DNA from: a virus
Length of the DNA: 64,000 bases
IMG/VR virus record: IMGVR_UViG_3300046455_000317
Location: 1 to 64,000 of that record
Direction: 5' to 3' (one strand)
Below the pieces are notes generated by a model. It was given only the letters and a program-made list of their open reading frames with translations. It ran no database searches and was not told the origin of the DNA. This document shows positions 39,552 to 49,266 of the stretch, one piece after another. Each line of letters opens with the position of its first letter. Position 1 is the first letter of the stretch. The translations under genes were made by a program, and so were the position numbers.

Positions 39552-40078
39552 TGGGGACAATCTCCGGCAGGTCGCCGCACCATAAGGTCTTGGGAGAGTT
39601 GGCGCGCGAAGCGGTTTCATATCTTGAAGTTGGCGTCCAAGATGGGGACTCGGTGGCGGCAGTCGTCAATCAAAATCCGAGGATTGCTCTCACGCTGTGC
39701 GATACTTGGGGACCGCATCATGGGGGAACTGATCGAAAGTCGCATAGCCATGTTGAGGAACGGCTCGTTGGGATGGGCCACGAAGGGTCACGAGTCTACT
39801 TGGATGGATCGTCCCACGATCTCATCCCAAAGCTTCCCAAGGGCGGGTTTGACCTCGTCCACATCGATGCCGACCACTCCTTTGAGGGTTGCAAAGCGGA
39901 CCTCAGGAACTGTTGGCCCTTGACCAACAAATTCTTAGTCGTCCACGACATCTTCTTTCGTGAAGTGCGAGACGCGGTGTTCCAGTTCCTCGAATGGAAT
40001 ATGCCGGACATCGCCGCCATCGTGATGTCGGCCTACGACCATGGGACAATCGTCATCGAAAGGTTTGGGAGAGCCTGA
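39551..40078 (+). CDS. class I SAM methyltransferase (Methyltransf_24/CmcI-like)
   Basis: The 175-residue protein has YLEVGVQDGDSVAAV (motif I), FDLVHIDADHSFEGCKADL (acidic loop, metal-binding type) and KFLVVHDIFFREVRD. This matches small O-methyltransferase-like enzymes often paired with glycosyltransferases. It is coupled to the glycosyltransferase gene (TGATG). Together they may decorate a virion protein with a methylated sugar. Confidence 0.8.
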   Translation: MGTISGRSPHHKVLGELAREAVSYLEVGVQDGDSVAAVVNQNPRIALTLCDTWGPHHGGTDRKSHSHVEERLVGMGHEGSRVYLDGSSHDLIPKLPKGGFDLVHIDADHSFEGCKADLRNCWPLTNKFLVVHDIFFREVRDAVFQFLEWNMPDIAAIVMSAYDHGTIVIERFGRA

Positions 40079-41292
40079 TGCGGCGTTTGCTCTGGATTGG
40101 CGATGCGGCGTGCCCTAGCGGTTTCGCCAAGGGCACCCACGGTGTGCTTGACTACCTCGATTATCGCGCCAATCCCGCGAACCCAAACCCATGGGATGTG
40201 ACGGTCTTGGGTATCAACTATCGGGGTGACCCCCATGAATACCCATACCCAATCTTTGCTGCTGGTGCTGGTGGGGACGGCTTTGGGATTGGTCGCACGG
40301 TTTGGATGTGCGATCACGTGCTTCCTACGGCGATTGCTATCCAACAGGACCCATGGAACTTCCCGGCGTATCTCAACCTTCTCCAGACGATCCCAGAGTA
40401 CAAGGATGTTCCTGTCGTCGGTTTTGTGGCTGTCGATGGGCTCAACTGTCGCGGGATGGACCTCGAAGGGTTGAGATTGGCCGTCTTCTGGACCCAGTTT
40501 GGGAAGGAACAGGCTGTCCTTGGTGGGTATACAGGCCCATCCGCTGTGGTTCCGCTTGGGGTGGACCTGTCGGTTTACACCCCAGGAAACCAACAGGAAG
40601 CCCGGCGCGAGATGGGTTTCCCAGAGAAGATGGCGAATGCCTTTGTGGTTGGGAATGTGAATCGGAACCAGCCCAGGAAACGGCTGGACCTTACCATTCG
40701 GTATTTCGCAGAGTTCTGGAAGTCGATGGACCGGCCGGCCAACGTGTTCCTGTACCTCCACGTGGCGCCGACTGGGGACAACGGCTACAACGTCAAGCAG
40801 CTGTGCCAATACTATGGGATACTCTCCCAACTGGTCCTCATGGAGCCGTCTGCGTGGTATGGGGAGTCTGAGGAGCGAATGGTTCAAACCTATCGCACCT
40901 TTGACCTCCAGGTAACCACGACCCAAGGCGAGGGTGATGGCCTGACGACCAAGGAGGGCATGGCCTGCGGAATCCCGCAGATTGTCCCAGAGTGGGCGGC
41001 ACTTGGGGAGTGGGCGAAAGGCTATGCCGTCACGGTCCCATGTACCTCGACAGCCGCGACGATTGGCCGCGCCAACGCGATTGGGGGCATTCCGGATGAA
41101 GCCATCTTCGTCCAGCGTCTCCGGAACCTGTATGGGAACCGGGCGATGCGGATCGCGGTGGCGGAGAAGTGTTTGGAGTGCGTCGCCCAACCTCAGTATC
41201 GTTGGGAAGCGGTTGGGCGTGGGTTTGCTGATGCCCTCGATGCGGAGCTTGTCCCCAGACAGATTTCTCTCCTCCAGGAGCAAGAGGCGTGA
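40078..41292 (+). CDS. GT-B glycosyltransferase (GT4-like)
   Basis: The 404-residue protein starts MRRLLWIGDAACPSGFAKGT and has VVPLGVDLSVYTPG, FVVGNVNRNQPRKRLDLTIR and TTQGEGDGLTTKEGMACGIPQI, the donor-binding region of GT4-type enzymes, so it transfers a sugar from a nucleotide sugar. Its place between neck and tail genes suggests glycosylation of a structural protein rather than DNA, though DNA cannot be excluded here. Confidence 0.83.
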   Translation: MRRLLWIGDAACPSGFAKGTHGVLDYLDYRANPANPNPWDVTVLGINYRGDPHEYPYPIFAAGAGGDGFGIGRTVWMCDHVLPTAIAIQQDPWNFPAYLNLLQTIPEYKDVPVVGFVAVDGLNCRGMDLEGLRLAVFWTQFGKEQAVLGGYTGPSAVVPLGVDLSVYTPGNQQEARREMGFPEKMANAFVVGNVNRNQPRKRLDLTIRYFAEFWKSMDRPANVFLYLHVAPTGDNGYNVKQLCQYYGILSQLVLMEPSAWYGESEERMVQTYRTFDLQVTTTQGEGDGLTTKEGMACGIPQIVPEWAALGEWAKGYAVTVPCTSTAATIGRANAIGGIPDEAIFVQRLRNLYGNRAMRIAVAEKCLECVAQPQYRWEAVGRGFADALDAELVPRQISLLQEQEA

Positions 41293-41684
41293 TTACCTGG
41301 AAGGGTGTCGAGGAGATGTCGCGAAAGATTCTTGCCGTCGCTGGGAAGTTCCCAGATGAGGTCTTACGCGCACTGTTCCAGGAAGCCCAGATCGAAGTCA
41401 CTGAGATGAAGAGACGCTGCCCGGTAGACACCTCGGAGGATGCGCCTCATCCTGGGAACCTCCGGGCGTCCATCCATGCGGAGCGCCCAGAACGCAATGG
41501 GCGGAAGTTGATCCAGATGTTTGCGACGGGCGTTCAGGCCCCATACGCGGTCTACGTCCATGAAGACCCGGATGCGTTCCATCCCATCGGACAGTGGAAG
41601 TTTATGGAGAGCGTGTTGAACGAGTCGGGCCCATATATGATTCAGCGTGTTGGGGCGCGAGTCACTTTCAATAGGGCGGCGTGA
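41289..41684 (+). CDS. HK97 gp10-like tail/neck protein
   Basis: The 131-residue protein has RCPVDTSEDAPHPGNLRASI and APYAVYVHED, the pattern of the HK97 gp10-like family, a tail-completion component. It starts at a GTG overlapping the glycosyltransferase stop (GTGA). Confidence 0.83.
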   Translation: MITWKGVEEMSRKILAVAGKFPDEVLRALFQEAQIEVTEMKRRCPVDTSEDAPHPGNLRASIHAERPERNGRKLIQMFATGVQAPYAVYVHEDPDAFHPIGQWKFMESVLNESGPYMIQRVGARVTFNRAA

Positions 41685-42091
41685 TGCCTTTCCTTGATGA
41701 GATTGCCGACCGAATTGTCTCCCAAGGCGCTGGGGTCATCGGTCAGAATCTGTTTCTCAGTACCAAGGCGAGTATCCCAAGCGGTTCTGGGCCGTATACC
41801 ACGCTCATCGAGAGTGGGGGCACGACCTCCAGACGGACCCATAATGGGACGGCTACCCAACGTCCCAGCGCGCAGATCGTCGTGCGAGCGTCAACGTATC
41901 CAATAGCGAGAGCCCAAGCAGTTCTGGTCTATGAGGCGCTTGGGGGCGACAACGGGTTGCATAACACCGTTCTCATGGGGACGTTCTACCAGTACATCGT
42001 TCCCATTCAGCAGATCAACGATTTGGGCTTGGACGAATTGGCCCGGCCCAGATTGGTATTCAACATCAACGCAGAAAAGGTTCCATCTTGA
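41684..42091 (+). CDS. tail terminator-like protein
   Basis: The 135-residue protein (MPFLDEIADRIVSQGAGVIG...) has the size and pattern of minor capsid/tail terminator proteins: an N-terminal helix, IVVRASTYPIARAQAVLVYEAL, then YIVPIQQINDLGLDE and a strand. The ATG overlaps the gp10-like stop (TGATG). It should cap the tail tube. Confidence 0.7.
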   Translation: MPFLDEIADRIVSQGAGVIGQNLFLSTKASIPSGSGPYTTLIESGGTTSRRTHNGTATQRPSAQIVVRASTYPIARAQAVLVYEALGGDNGLHNTVLMGTFYQYIVPIQQINDLGLDELARPRLVFNINAEKVPS

Positions 42092-42106
42092 GAAGGAGAG
42101 TGAGTA

Positions 42107-42559
42107 ATGGGAGCACAGGCAAAGTCCGGCCACGGCGCACTTATCGCGTGGCAGCCAAGCGGCTCTGGGGCGTTCGTCACTATCGCGGAACTCCGCGATC
42201 TGACGACCCCAGGACTGTCGCGGAATGAGTTCGACGCCACCACGCAGAACGTCGATATCGACACCTACGTTCTGGGCGTGCTACGTCGTGAGGCGCTGTC
42301 CTTCTCGATGAACTTCATCGAATCGGGCGAGCCCACGCACGACCACATCACCGGCATCCAGAAGGGCATCATCGACAACCTGATGACCGGCTGGCGGTAT
42401 TCGTTCCCCAACGGTCTCCAGTGGATCATGTCCGGTCAGGTCCAGGCGATCAAGATGACTGACCCCGTCGATGGTCTCCAGTCGGCTGACGTGACGATCC
42501 GGATGTCCGGCGTGATGTCGATTGCCGGCCAAGTGATCGGAGCCGGGGCAGGCGGTTAG
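42107..42559 (+). CDS. major tail (tube) protein
   Basis: The 150-residue protein has AFVTIAELRDLTTPGLSRNE, FDATTQN and ADVTIRMSGVMSI, the pattern of small siphophage tail tube proteins that stack in hexameric rings. GAAGGAGAGTG precedes the ATG. A conserved hairpin element follows at once, as expected after a highly expressed gene. Confidence 0.8.
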   Translation: MGAQAKSGHGALIAWQPSGSGAFVTIAELRDLTTPGLSRNEFDATTQNVDIDTYVLGVLRREALSFSMNFIESGEPTHDHITGIQKGIIDNLMTGWRYSFPNGLQWIMSGQVQAIKMTDPVDGLQSADVTIRMSGVMSIAGQVIGAGAGG

Positions 42560-42562
42560 GCA

Positions 42563-42641
42563 TTGCCGGCACATCGAGGGAGCATGATTGGTGCTACAAC
42601 TGGGCTACCCTACAGGCCCGGTTCCAATCATGCTTCCTAGC
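42563..42641 (+). repeat. dispersed 3'-UTR hairpin element, copy C
   Basis: Arms ATGATTGG (42584-42591) and CCAATCAT (42624-42631) enclose CTGGGCTACCCTACAG (42600-42615). TGCCGGCA precedes. It lies between the tail tube and chaperone genes. Confidence 0.78.
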
Positions 42642-42691
42642 TGGTTCTCGTGAGCTTGTTTGGAGGCACCGTGAAAAGAGGAGACATCGCT

Positions 42692-43036
42692 ATGGCAGAT
42701 GAACCGAAAGTCTTTGAAACGATGGACGAAATCCTGGCCGCGCCAGATGTGGAGTATGCCGTCATCGAGGGTTGGAACGGCTCCATTCGCATCGGCTCAC
42801 TCTCGGCTGGGGACATGATCGAGTGGTCGGAAGCCAACGAGGGTGAAGCCAAGCGCACCGCTGGGCTCCGACTGATCGTCAAATCCATCGTCAACTCCAA
42901 GGGCGAACGCATTGGAAACGACAAGCACATCCCCATGCTCCGCGCCAAGAGCCACAAGGTCACCGAGAAGATTGTGCGTGAAATCCTCCGGCTCAATGGG
43001 ATGAATACCAAGGTGGACGAGCCAAAAAAAGACTGA
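42692..43036 (+). CDS. tail assembly chaperone, gpG-like
   Basis: The 114-residue protein MADEPKVFETMDEILAAPDV... lies between the tube and tape measure genes and ends EPKKD at a slippery A7 run. In siphophages such proteins keep the tape measure soluble during tail assembly. The ATG at 42692 follows GAGGAGACATCGCT. Confidence 0.85.
   Translation: MADEPKVFETMDEILAAPDVEYAVIEGWNGSIRIGSLSAGDMIEWSEANEGEAKRTAGLRLIVKSIVNSKGERIGNDKHIPMLRAKSHKVTEKIVREILRLNGMNTKVDEPKKD
43024..43030 (+). promoter_or_regulatory. programmed -1 ribosomal frameshift site
   Basis: A AAA AAA is in the exact phase of a canonical slippery heptamer (zero frame CCA AAA AAA GAC TGA). A -1 slip reads AGA CTG and enters the open downstream frame. 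Confidence 0.85.
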
Positions 43037-43440
43037 CGCGTAATCCTGCCAGGCGGTTCGCGTACCAGATGGCCGTGCGGTTGGGGAGAGTGAATGTTGA
43101 TGCGATGCTCCGCAGCCTCACGGCCAAGCAGTTCGCAGAGTGGCAGGCTTACGCGCGACTGGAACCGTTTGGGGAGACGCGGGCAGATTGGCGTGCCGCT
43201 TCCATCTCCAAGGCGATATTCGACCAGACCCAGAAGCTCACCGATACGTTGTTCGCTGTTAATGGGGCGGAGAAGAGCAAGCGCCCCAAGATGGTTGCTA
43301 CCAAATTGGATGATTTCTTGTTGACTTGGAAGGAGGCAGAATCCACGCCGCCCAAGGAGAGGAAGCGCCAGACCTGGCAGGAACAACTCGCCATCGTGGA
43401 GATGATCGTGCACGCCCATTCGGTTCCTGGGAAGAATTAG
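43030..43440 (+). CDS. tail assembly chaperone, gpT part of the gpGT frameshift fusion
   Basis: After the -1 shift the frame continues for 136 residues (RLTRNPARRFAYQMAVRLGR...) to a TAG just before the tape measure ATG, giving a 249-residue fusion. An internal ATG at 43069 exists but has no good ribosome-binding site. The arrangement is the same as lambda G/GT. Confidence 0.85.
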   Translation, partial: RLTRNPARRFAYQMAVRLGRVNVDAMLRSLTAKQFAEWQAYARLEPFGETRADWRAASISKAIFDQTQKLTDTLFAVNGAEKSKRPKMVATKLDDFLLTWKEAESTPPKERKRQTWQEQLAIVEMIVHAHSVPGKN

Positions 43441-46400
43441 ATGGATATAGGAACACTCACCGGCTACATCATCCTCGAAGACAATCTGACGCCAGCGTTG
43501 GCGACAGCCCAGAAGAGTCTTGAGACGTTTGGGAGAGGCGCGAAGGATGCTGGTATTGCCCTTACAGCCGGTCTTTCAGTTCCCATCGCTGCGGTTGGGG
43601 GATTCGCGATCAAAGCCGCCATAGACTTTGAGTCGTCTTTCGCCGGTGTTCGTAAGACAGTGGATGGCGCCGTCGATGACTTTGGGAATCTTACCAAAGT
43701 GGGCGCGGATTTACAGAATGCATTCCGAGGGTTAGCCAAGGAAATCCCGGTCAGCGTCAATGAGCTCAACGCCATCGCGGAAGCTGGCGGACAGTTAGGC
43801 GTCAAGAGCCAAGATCTGGTTTTGTTTACCCGCACCATGGCCGACATGGGCGTGGCTACCAACCTTTCCTCCGATCAAGCGGCGACCAGTCTCGCCCAGA
43901 TCGCGAACATTATTAACAACGAAGCCGGTCCCCAGTATGATCGTTTGGGCGCCACCGTTGTTGACTTAGGTAACAAATCGGCCGCGACAGAATCTGATAT
44001 CGTTGAATTTGGTCTCCGTCTGGCAGGCGCTGGTAAAGTCGCCGGCATGTCTGAGCCGGAAATCTTGGGGATTGGTTCTGCCCTCGCGTCCGTGGGTATC
44101 AACGCTGAGGCCGGTGGCTCTGCCTTCTCCAAGGTAATGATCCAACTGGCGACGGCAGCCGACCAAGGTGGCGCCAAGCTTGAGAGCTTTGCGACAGTCG
44201 CTGGGGTCTCCGCCGATACGTTCAAGAAGAAGTTTGAGACCGATGCCGCTGGCGCTCTCACGATGTTCGTCCAGGGTCTGGGGAAGGTTGAGGCCCAAGG
44301 TGGGAGTCTCTTTGGGACCCTCGAACAGTTGGGGATCACCGAGCAGCGCATGCGAGATGCCCTCCTCCGGACGGCTGGGGCGGGTGACCTTCTCGCCCAG
44401 TCGATCAAGGATGGGCGAGCCGCTTGGGAGGCGAACACTGCACTAACCAAGGAAGCGGAACAACGCTACAAGACCACTGAGTCCCAACTCCAGTTACTTG
44501 GGAATAAACTGAACGATGTAGCCATCACCCTTGGGTCAGCGTTACTCCCCATCGTCATTGATCTCGTGAAAGCGTTGGAGCCGTTGATCGCGCATCTGGC
44601 GGATGCAGCCAGGTGGTTCGCGGATTTACCTGCGCCTATCAAATACGTCACCATCGGCTTCCTCGCCATCGTGGCGGCGATTGGGCCCATGTTGATTGGC
44701 CTGGGGTTGATGGCGAGCGGTTGGGCGGCGATTATCCCACTCTTTGCCGCTGGGACGGTTGGGGGCACTGCCCTCGCTGGAACGATGACGTTCCTGAATT
44801 CCACGCTCATCCCACTCGCTGTGACGTTGGCGCCGTTTGTCCTCGCCTTGGGCGCGCTCTACTACGCGGTCAACCAACTCATCCCAGCGTTCCATGGGCT
44901 CGCCACGGCTTGGGCGGAAGGAAAGACATGGGAGTTCCTGAGTGCGAGGGATGAAGACAACTTCGTCCGTCGTTGGTTGGGGATGTCTACCGGGGTGAAG
45001 ACGGCGAAGGATGGGATTCTCCCAGATATCAAAGCCATCAATGAGGCTGTTGCGGGATTGGCCGACCAACGGACCTCGGTCAACCCAGATCTTTCCAAAC
45101 TGGAAAGTGCGCTCAAGAAGGCGGCTGACGAGGGTGAACTCACCGCGCCCATCATCGAGGATGTTGGGAATGCGATGAAGGCCGCTGGGCTTCACGCCAA
45201 CAAGTCAACGCCCTATCTCTTGGCGGTTGCGGATCAATTGGCGGCTGTCGCGGCCGCAGGGAAACCAGCCGCGAAAGTGGTGGCGGAGACGGTAACTGAG
45301 GAACAGAAAGCGGCCAAGGCAGCTGCTGATATGCAGCGCCAATTGGAGACACTCCGCAAAGAGGGACTGACTCCACTTACTGCCGCCCAGAAGACGTACA
45401 TTACTGAAGCCAAGAGGCTTGGGGATGAAGAATCCAACATCGCCAAGGTCACTGGCGTAAGTGAGCGTGCGATTCGTGCTTACTTGGACGCCAGTAAGGA
45501 AGCCGCCAAGAAGACTGAGGAGCACGCGAAGGCTGTCGCCAAGATGACGTCAGCCTATGAGGGGACCAACAAAGAACTCCATGAGTTGCCTAACTCCGTG
45601 CGTTGGGTGATTGAGGCCCAACTCAAAGCGGGCAAGAGTGTCGCGGATGTTGCCAAAGCCTACAACTTGACTGAGGAGACGGTCCAGGCTGTTGGCGATC
45701 AGATGAAGATGCTGATTGACCTCCACGCGTTTGAGGCGTCGGCTTTGGGTATCACTGAGAGCACCCTTGGGAAAGTGAGTCGAGCAGAAGAGGAATACCT
45801 GAAGCTCTTGGGGCAGAACGTCACGCTGTATGCGACGTTGTCCCCAGCGCATCAGAAGGAAATTGATTTCTACCGGACCCAAACAAAAGCCACGGAAGCT
45901 CAGATCGCGGCGGCCATCGACCGGCTGCGCGTCTTGGAGTTGTTGGCGAGGGTGGAGAACGCGAGCAATGCTGGCTTACTGAGTGCGTTGACGTCCATAG
46001 GTGAGAAGGTCAACGTGATGGATACGTTGACCCTCGGCCAACAGGCTTACGTCCGAGAGGTTAAGAACACGACTGACGCCGTCGATGGGTGGGCGAGTGC
46101 GATGTCTGCGGTTGGTGGAGCGTTCCCAGATACCTCGAAGTTTGGGAAAGCGATTGCGGGCATCGGCCAAGCGTTTACTGTCGCATCCGCGAGCCAGAAA
46201 GCGGCTGAGCGTGTCGCCAACAGATACAATGCGACTCGTGGGGTGAATCCTCCTGCGGGAGCCGATTGGGGTTATGGGAGCGTTGCGTTTGGCCCTGGTT
46301 CGACACCTGGGGAGCGAGCCGGTGCTGTCGGACAGATCGCGTCGTCGTCTATCAGCGGTTATTACAACGCTCGTGGGGCACTCGACCAGGCGAGCCGCGT

Positions 46401-49266
46401 GGATCGCACGCTTGGGATGGCTCAAACTGGCGCCCAAGTTGGTAGCGCCTTCGGTCCCCAAGGTGCCCTCATCGGGATGGGCGTTGGTGCGATTATTGGC
46501 GCGGTCTCTGAAGACCCAGGATGGGCGAAGGCCCAACACGCCGTTGCAGAAGCCTTTGGCGTTGAGATTTCAGAGGAATTAGGTCGCACGATTGCGGACA
46601 GTGCGGAGGAACTTGGAGGGAGGATCTACGGCATCTGGGATAACTTGGGAGCGATTATTTCAGAAGCTGGTGGGCTGGATGATGCGAATCTTGGTGACTA
46701 TGAGGGCCATCTCATAGGGATGATGGAGGCTGTTAAGCAAGGAAACTTGGACGCGGCCATCGCCGTGGATACGCTGGATGAGACCTGGTCCCAGTTCGTG
46801 GAGGCTGGTACGTCTGACGTCGGTGTACTAAACCAGGCCTTGGTAAGTATCATCGACTACATGAATGAATTGGGCGTAGAAAGTCAAGCGGTCACTGCGT
46901 ATCTGGGAGCGCAGGGCCAAGCTGGTGCAAGTGCGTTTGGCGATGCGATGACCGTTGGGGGTGGCGCCATAACGGAACGGCTCCGACTGACGACCGAACT
47001 CCAAGTGGCGGAATCGGATCTCATGTTAGCGCGAGAGGATGGGAGCCAACGGTCCAAGGAGCAAGCGGAGGAGCTTGAAGCCAAGATTGAGGGTTTGAAC
47101 GAGCAATTGGCCGTTCAAAACGGTATCATAGCAGCGACAGCCTTATCGTCCCAGGCAGCGGCGGATGCTATCGCGGCTGGAGTCGCGGCTGACTTCGACG
47201 CGATGATAAACTCTGGGATGTCCTTCCATGACGCGGTGGAAGCGATTCAGCCAGCCATCGAGGGACTCCAACTTCAGATAACAGAGGCCGGTCTTACTGG
47301 GAGTGAGGTCTTTGATGTCCTCCAGGAGCAAGTGGCGCTCTACTCTGACGCTGTCGCTGGGCCCGCACTGACCGCCGTAGATGGTTTGTCTGCTGGGATG
47401 GTTAACCTCAGTAACATGGGGCAATTGAACCAAACGTCGTTTGCTGCACTGTCCGGGCAAATCGGATCCACGTTTGAATCGCTGGTTGCCCAAGGCAACG
47501 ATAGCGAAGTGGTAATGATTGGAATGAAGGATTCTATCCAACGGATGTGGGAGGAGCAACAGGAGTTTGGCTTCCATACGGACGAAGCGACCCAGGCGTT
47601 GATCGACGAAGCTGTCGCCCAAGGGGTTGTGGGTGAGAAGCATAAGTCTATCTCAGACCAGATGTTGGACGCCACGAATCGTATCGCGGGTGCTATGGAA
47701 GGTCTTGCGAGAGCGATGGGCGTTGACATCCCAAATGCAGCGAACAATGCCGCGTATACGACGCGTGGCGCCGCTGACTCCATGGAGAGGGACTGGAACC
47801 GCGTCCATGATGCCGCGACTGGGGCCGCTGAAGGACACTCACCCTCTGGGATCAAGCAAGTCACCGTTCGCACTGCTGAAGCCCAACACGCGGTTGAAGT
47901 CGCGGCAGGCCAGATGATTGCGGCGTTCGGCCAGATCTTCCTCGTAGTGACTGGCTTGGGCGATGCGGTAATGGATACGTTTGAGAGCGTCCACCAACAG
48001 ATCGTGGATTACCAGAACGTCGATGCTGCGATTAGGTCATTGACCGTCGCCCAAAAGAACTTCATCGAGCTTGCTTTGGTATCTGGGGTATCAATTGCAG
48101 ATATCGCTGCATTGCTTGGTACGAGCACTATTGCGATTCAGTCTTATGTGGACGCCAATAAGAAGGCAGCTGCTGCAGTGGCAGCGACAGCGGCAGCGAC
48201 CGCTCAACACGCCCAGGTGATTGCAGATATCAACCAAGCCATAGCGGACCATGCGGATGCCGCAAATGCTATGGCAAGACTCACCGCCGGGCAGCGAAGT
48301 TTCATCGACAGTGCGATTGCCGCTGGCGTCTCAGTGAGTACGCTCGCTGGGGCATTAGGCACAACTGTTGAGGCCATTAGTCTCTATGTGGCCGCCCAGA
48401 AGGCAGCCGCTGACGCGGCTGATGCAACGGCTGCAGCGACCGCCAGGCACGTGGAGGTGGTCGAGGGCATTATCAAGGCCGTGGCAAACTACAAGGGCGC
48501 AGCCGATGAGATGGCGAAGCTCACCGCTGACCAACAGATTTTCATTACTGATGCCCTCCAGGCTGGGGTCTCGGTCAGTTCCCTCGCGGAAGCGTTGGGG
48601 ACAACGGTTGACGCTATCAACCTCTATGTGGCCGCCCAGAAAGCGGCAGCGGATGCCTCGAAAGCGACTGAGAAGGCGGCATTGGATGCAGCAGCTGCGG
48701 CTGCCAAGGAAGCCCAGAAGATTACGGACATTAACACCGCCATAGCGCAGAACAAAGGTGCTGCGGATGAGGCCGCGAAGTTCACGGAGGACCAGCGCAC
48801 CTTCATCAAGGATGCCGTGGACGCGGGTGTCTCTGTAGCCGCTCTGGCTGACGTGATGGATACGACAACGTATGCGATCCAATACTTCATCGACTCCCAG
48901 AGGAAGATAACTGGCGCCCAGGAACCGACCATCGCACCGCCGCTGACTGGGTCCGAGGCATTTGAGCGTTGGCGAGAAGACTACAGCAGAAGTGTGGCGT
49001 CACCCGTGGAATACTATGCGACTGGCGCGGATGTTATTCCATTCCCCAGCCGTGGGACGGATACCGTGCCCGCCATGTTGACCCCAGGCGAGGGTGTTCT
49101 CACCGTCGAACAGAACAAAGAATACCACCAGACCATCGAGGGTCCGTCCAACCAGGAAGTCGTGGACGCCGTTAATGGGCTCCGCGTAGACATGACGACT
49201 AAGATGCCTCGCGCGTTGGCGCGCTCGCTCCATACCGGGCTTGTTGGGCTGAGGACGGCGTCATAG
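43441..49266 (+). CDS. tape measure protein with HTH-like internal repeats
   Basis: The 1941-residue protein has a TP901-type N-terminal core (FESSFAGVRKTVDGAVDDFG, SVNELNAIAEAGGQLGV), a hydrophobic stretch at about 400-480, and the C-terminal PGEGVLTVEQNKEY motif typical of tape measures. Its length sets tail length. Four related units near residues 1533, 1614, 1694 and 1780 read LTxxQxxFIxxAxxxGVSVxxLAxxLGTT, like helix-turn-helix units, separated by Ala-rich helices; two diverged copies lie at about 647 and 717. Confidence 0.93.
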   Translation: MDIGTLTGYIILEDNLTPALATAQKSLETFGRGAKDAGIALTAGLSVPIAAVGGFAIKAAIDFESSFAGVRKTVDGAVDDFGNLTKVGADLQNAFRGLAKEIPVSVNELNAIAEAGGQLGVKSQDLVLFTRTMADMGVATNLSSDQAATSLAQIANIINNEAGPQYDRLGATVVDLGNKSAATESDIVEFGLRLAGAGKVAGMSEPEILGIGSALASVGINAEAGGSAFSKVMIQLATAADQGGAKLESFATVAGVSADTFKKKFETDAAGALTMFVQGLGKVEAQGGSLFGTLEQLGITEQRMRDALLRTAGAGDLLAQSIKDGRAAWEANTALTKEAEQRYKTTESQLQLLGNKLNDVAITLGSALLPIVIDLVKALEPLIAHLADAARWFADLPAPIKYVTIGFLAIVAAIGPMLIGLGLMASGWAAIIPLFAAGTVGGTALAGTMTFLNSTLIPLAVTLAPFVLALGALYYAVNQLIPAFHGLATAWAEGKTWEFLSARDEDNFVRRWLGMSTGVKTAKDGILPDIKAINEAVAGLADQRTSVNPDLSKLESALKKAADEGELTAPIIEDVGNAMKAAGLHANKSTPYLLAVADQLAAVAAAGKPAAKVVAETVTEEQKAAKAAADMQRQLETLRKEGLTPLTAAQKTYITEAKRLGDEESNIAKVTGVSERAIRAYLDASKEAAKKTEEHAKAVAKMTSAYEGTNKELHELPNSVRWVIEAQLKAGKSVADVAKAYNLTEETVQAVGDQMKMLIDLHAFEASALGITESTLGKVSRAEEEYLKLLGQNVTLYATLSPAHQKEIDFYRTQTKATEAQIAAAIDRLRVLELLARVENASNAGLLSALTSIGEKVNVMDTLTLGQQAYVREVKNTTDAVDGWASAMSAVGGAFPDTSKFGKAIAGIGQAFTVASASQKAAERVANRYNATRGVNPPAGADWGYGSVAFGPGSTPGERAGAVGQIASSSISGYYNARGALDQASRVDRTLGMAQTGAQVGSAFGPQGALIGMGVGAIIGAVSEDPGWAKAQHAVAEAFGVEISEELGRTIADSAEELGGRIYGIWDNLGAIISEAGGLDDANLGDYEGHLIGMMEAVKQGNLDAAIAVDTLDETWSQFVEAGTSDVGVLNQALVSIIDYMNELGVESQAVTAYLGAQGQAGASAFGDAMTVGGGAITERLRLTTELQVAESDLMLAREDGSQRSKEQAEELEAKIEGLNEQLAVQNGIIAATALSSQAAADAIAAGVAADFDAMINSGMSFHDAVEAIQPAIEGLQLQITEAGLTGSEVFDVLQEQVALYSDAVAGPALTAVDGLSAGMVNLSNMGQLNQTSFAALSGQIGSTFESLVAQGNDSEVVMIGMKDSIQRMWEEQQEFGFHTDEATQALIDEAVAQGVVGEKHKSISDQMLDATNRIAGAMEGLARAMGVDIPNAANNAAYTTRGAADSMERDWNRVHDAATGAAEGHSPSGIKQVTVRTAEAQHAVEVAAGQMIAAFGQIFLVVTGLGDAVMDTFESVHQQIVDYQNVDAAIRSLTVAQKNFIELALVSGVSIADIAALLGTSTIAIQSYVDANKKAAAAVAATAAATAQHAQVIADINQAIADHADAANAMARLTAGQRSFIDSAIAAGVSVSTLAGALGTTVEAISLYVAAQKAAADAADATAAATARHVEVVEGIIKAVANYKGAADEMAKLTADQQIFITDALQAGVSVSSLAEALGTTVDAINLYVAAQKAAADASKATEKAALDAAAAAAKEAQKITDINTAIAQNKGAADEAAKFTEDQRTFIKDAVDAGVSVAALADVMDTTTYAIQYFIDSQRKITGAQEPTIAPPLTGSEAFERWREDYSRSVASPVEYYATGADVIPFPSRGTDTVPAMLTPGEGVLTVEQNKEYHQTIEGPSNQEVVDAVNGLRVDMTTKMPRALARSLHTGLVGLRTAS

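Noticed and set aside
42563-42641. Hairpin element considered as a tRNA
   Set aside because: No cloverleaf, no T-loop and no CCA-like end; only nested hairpin stems.
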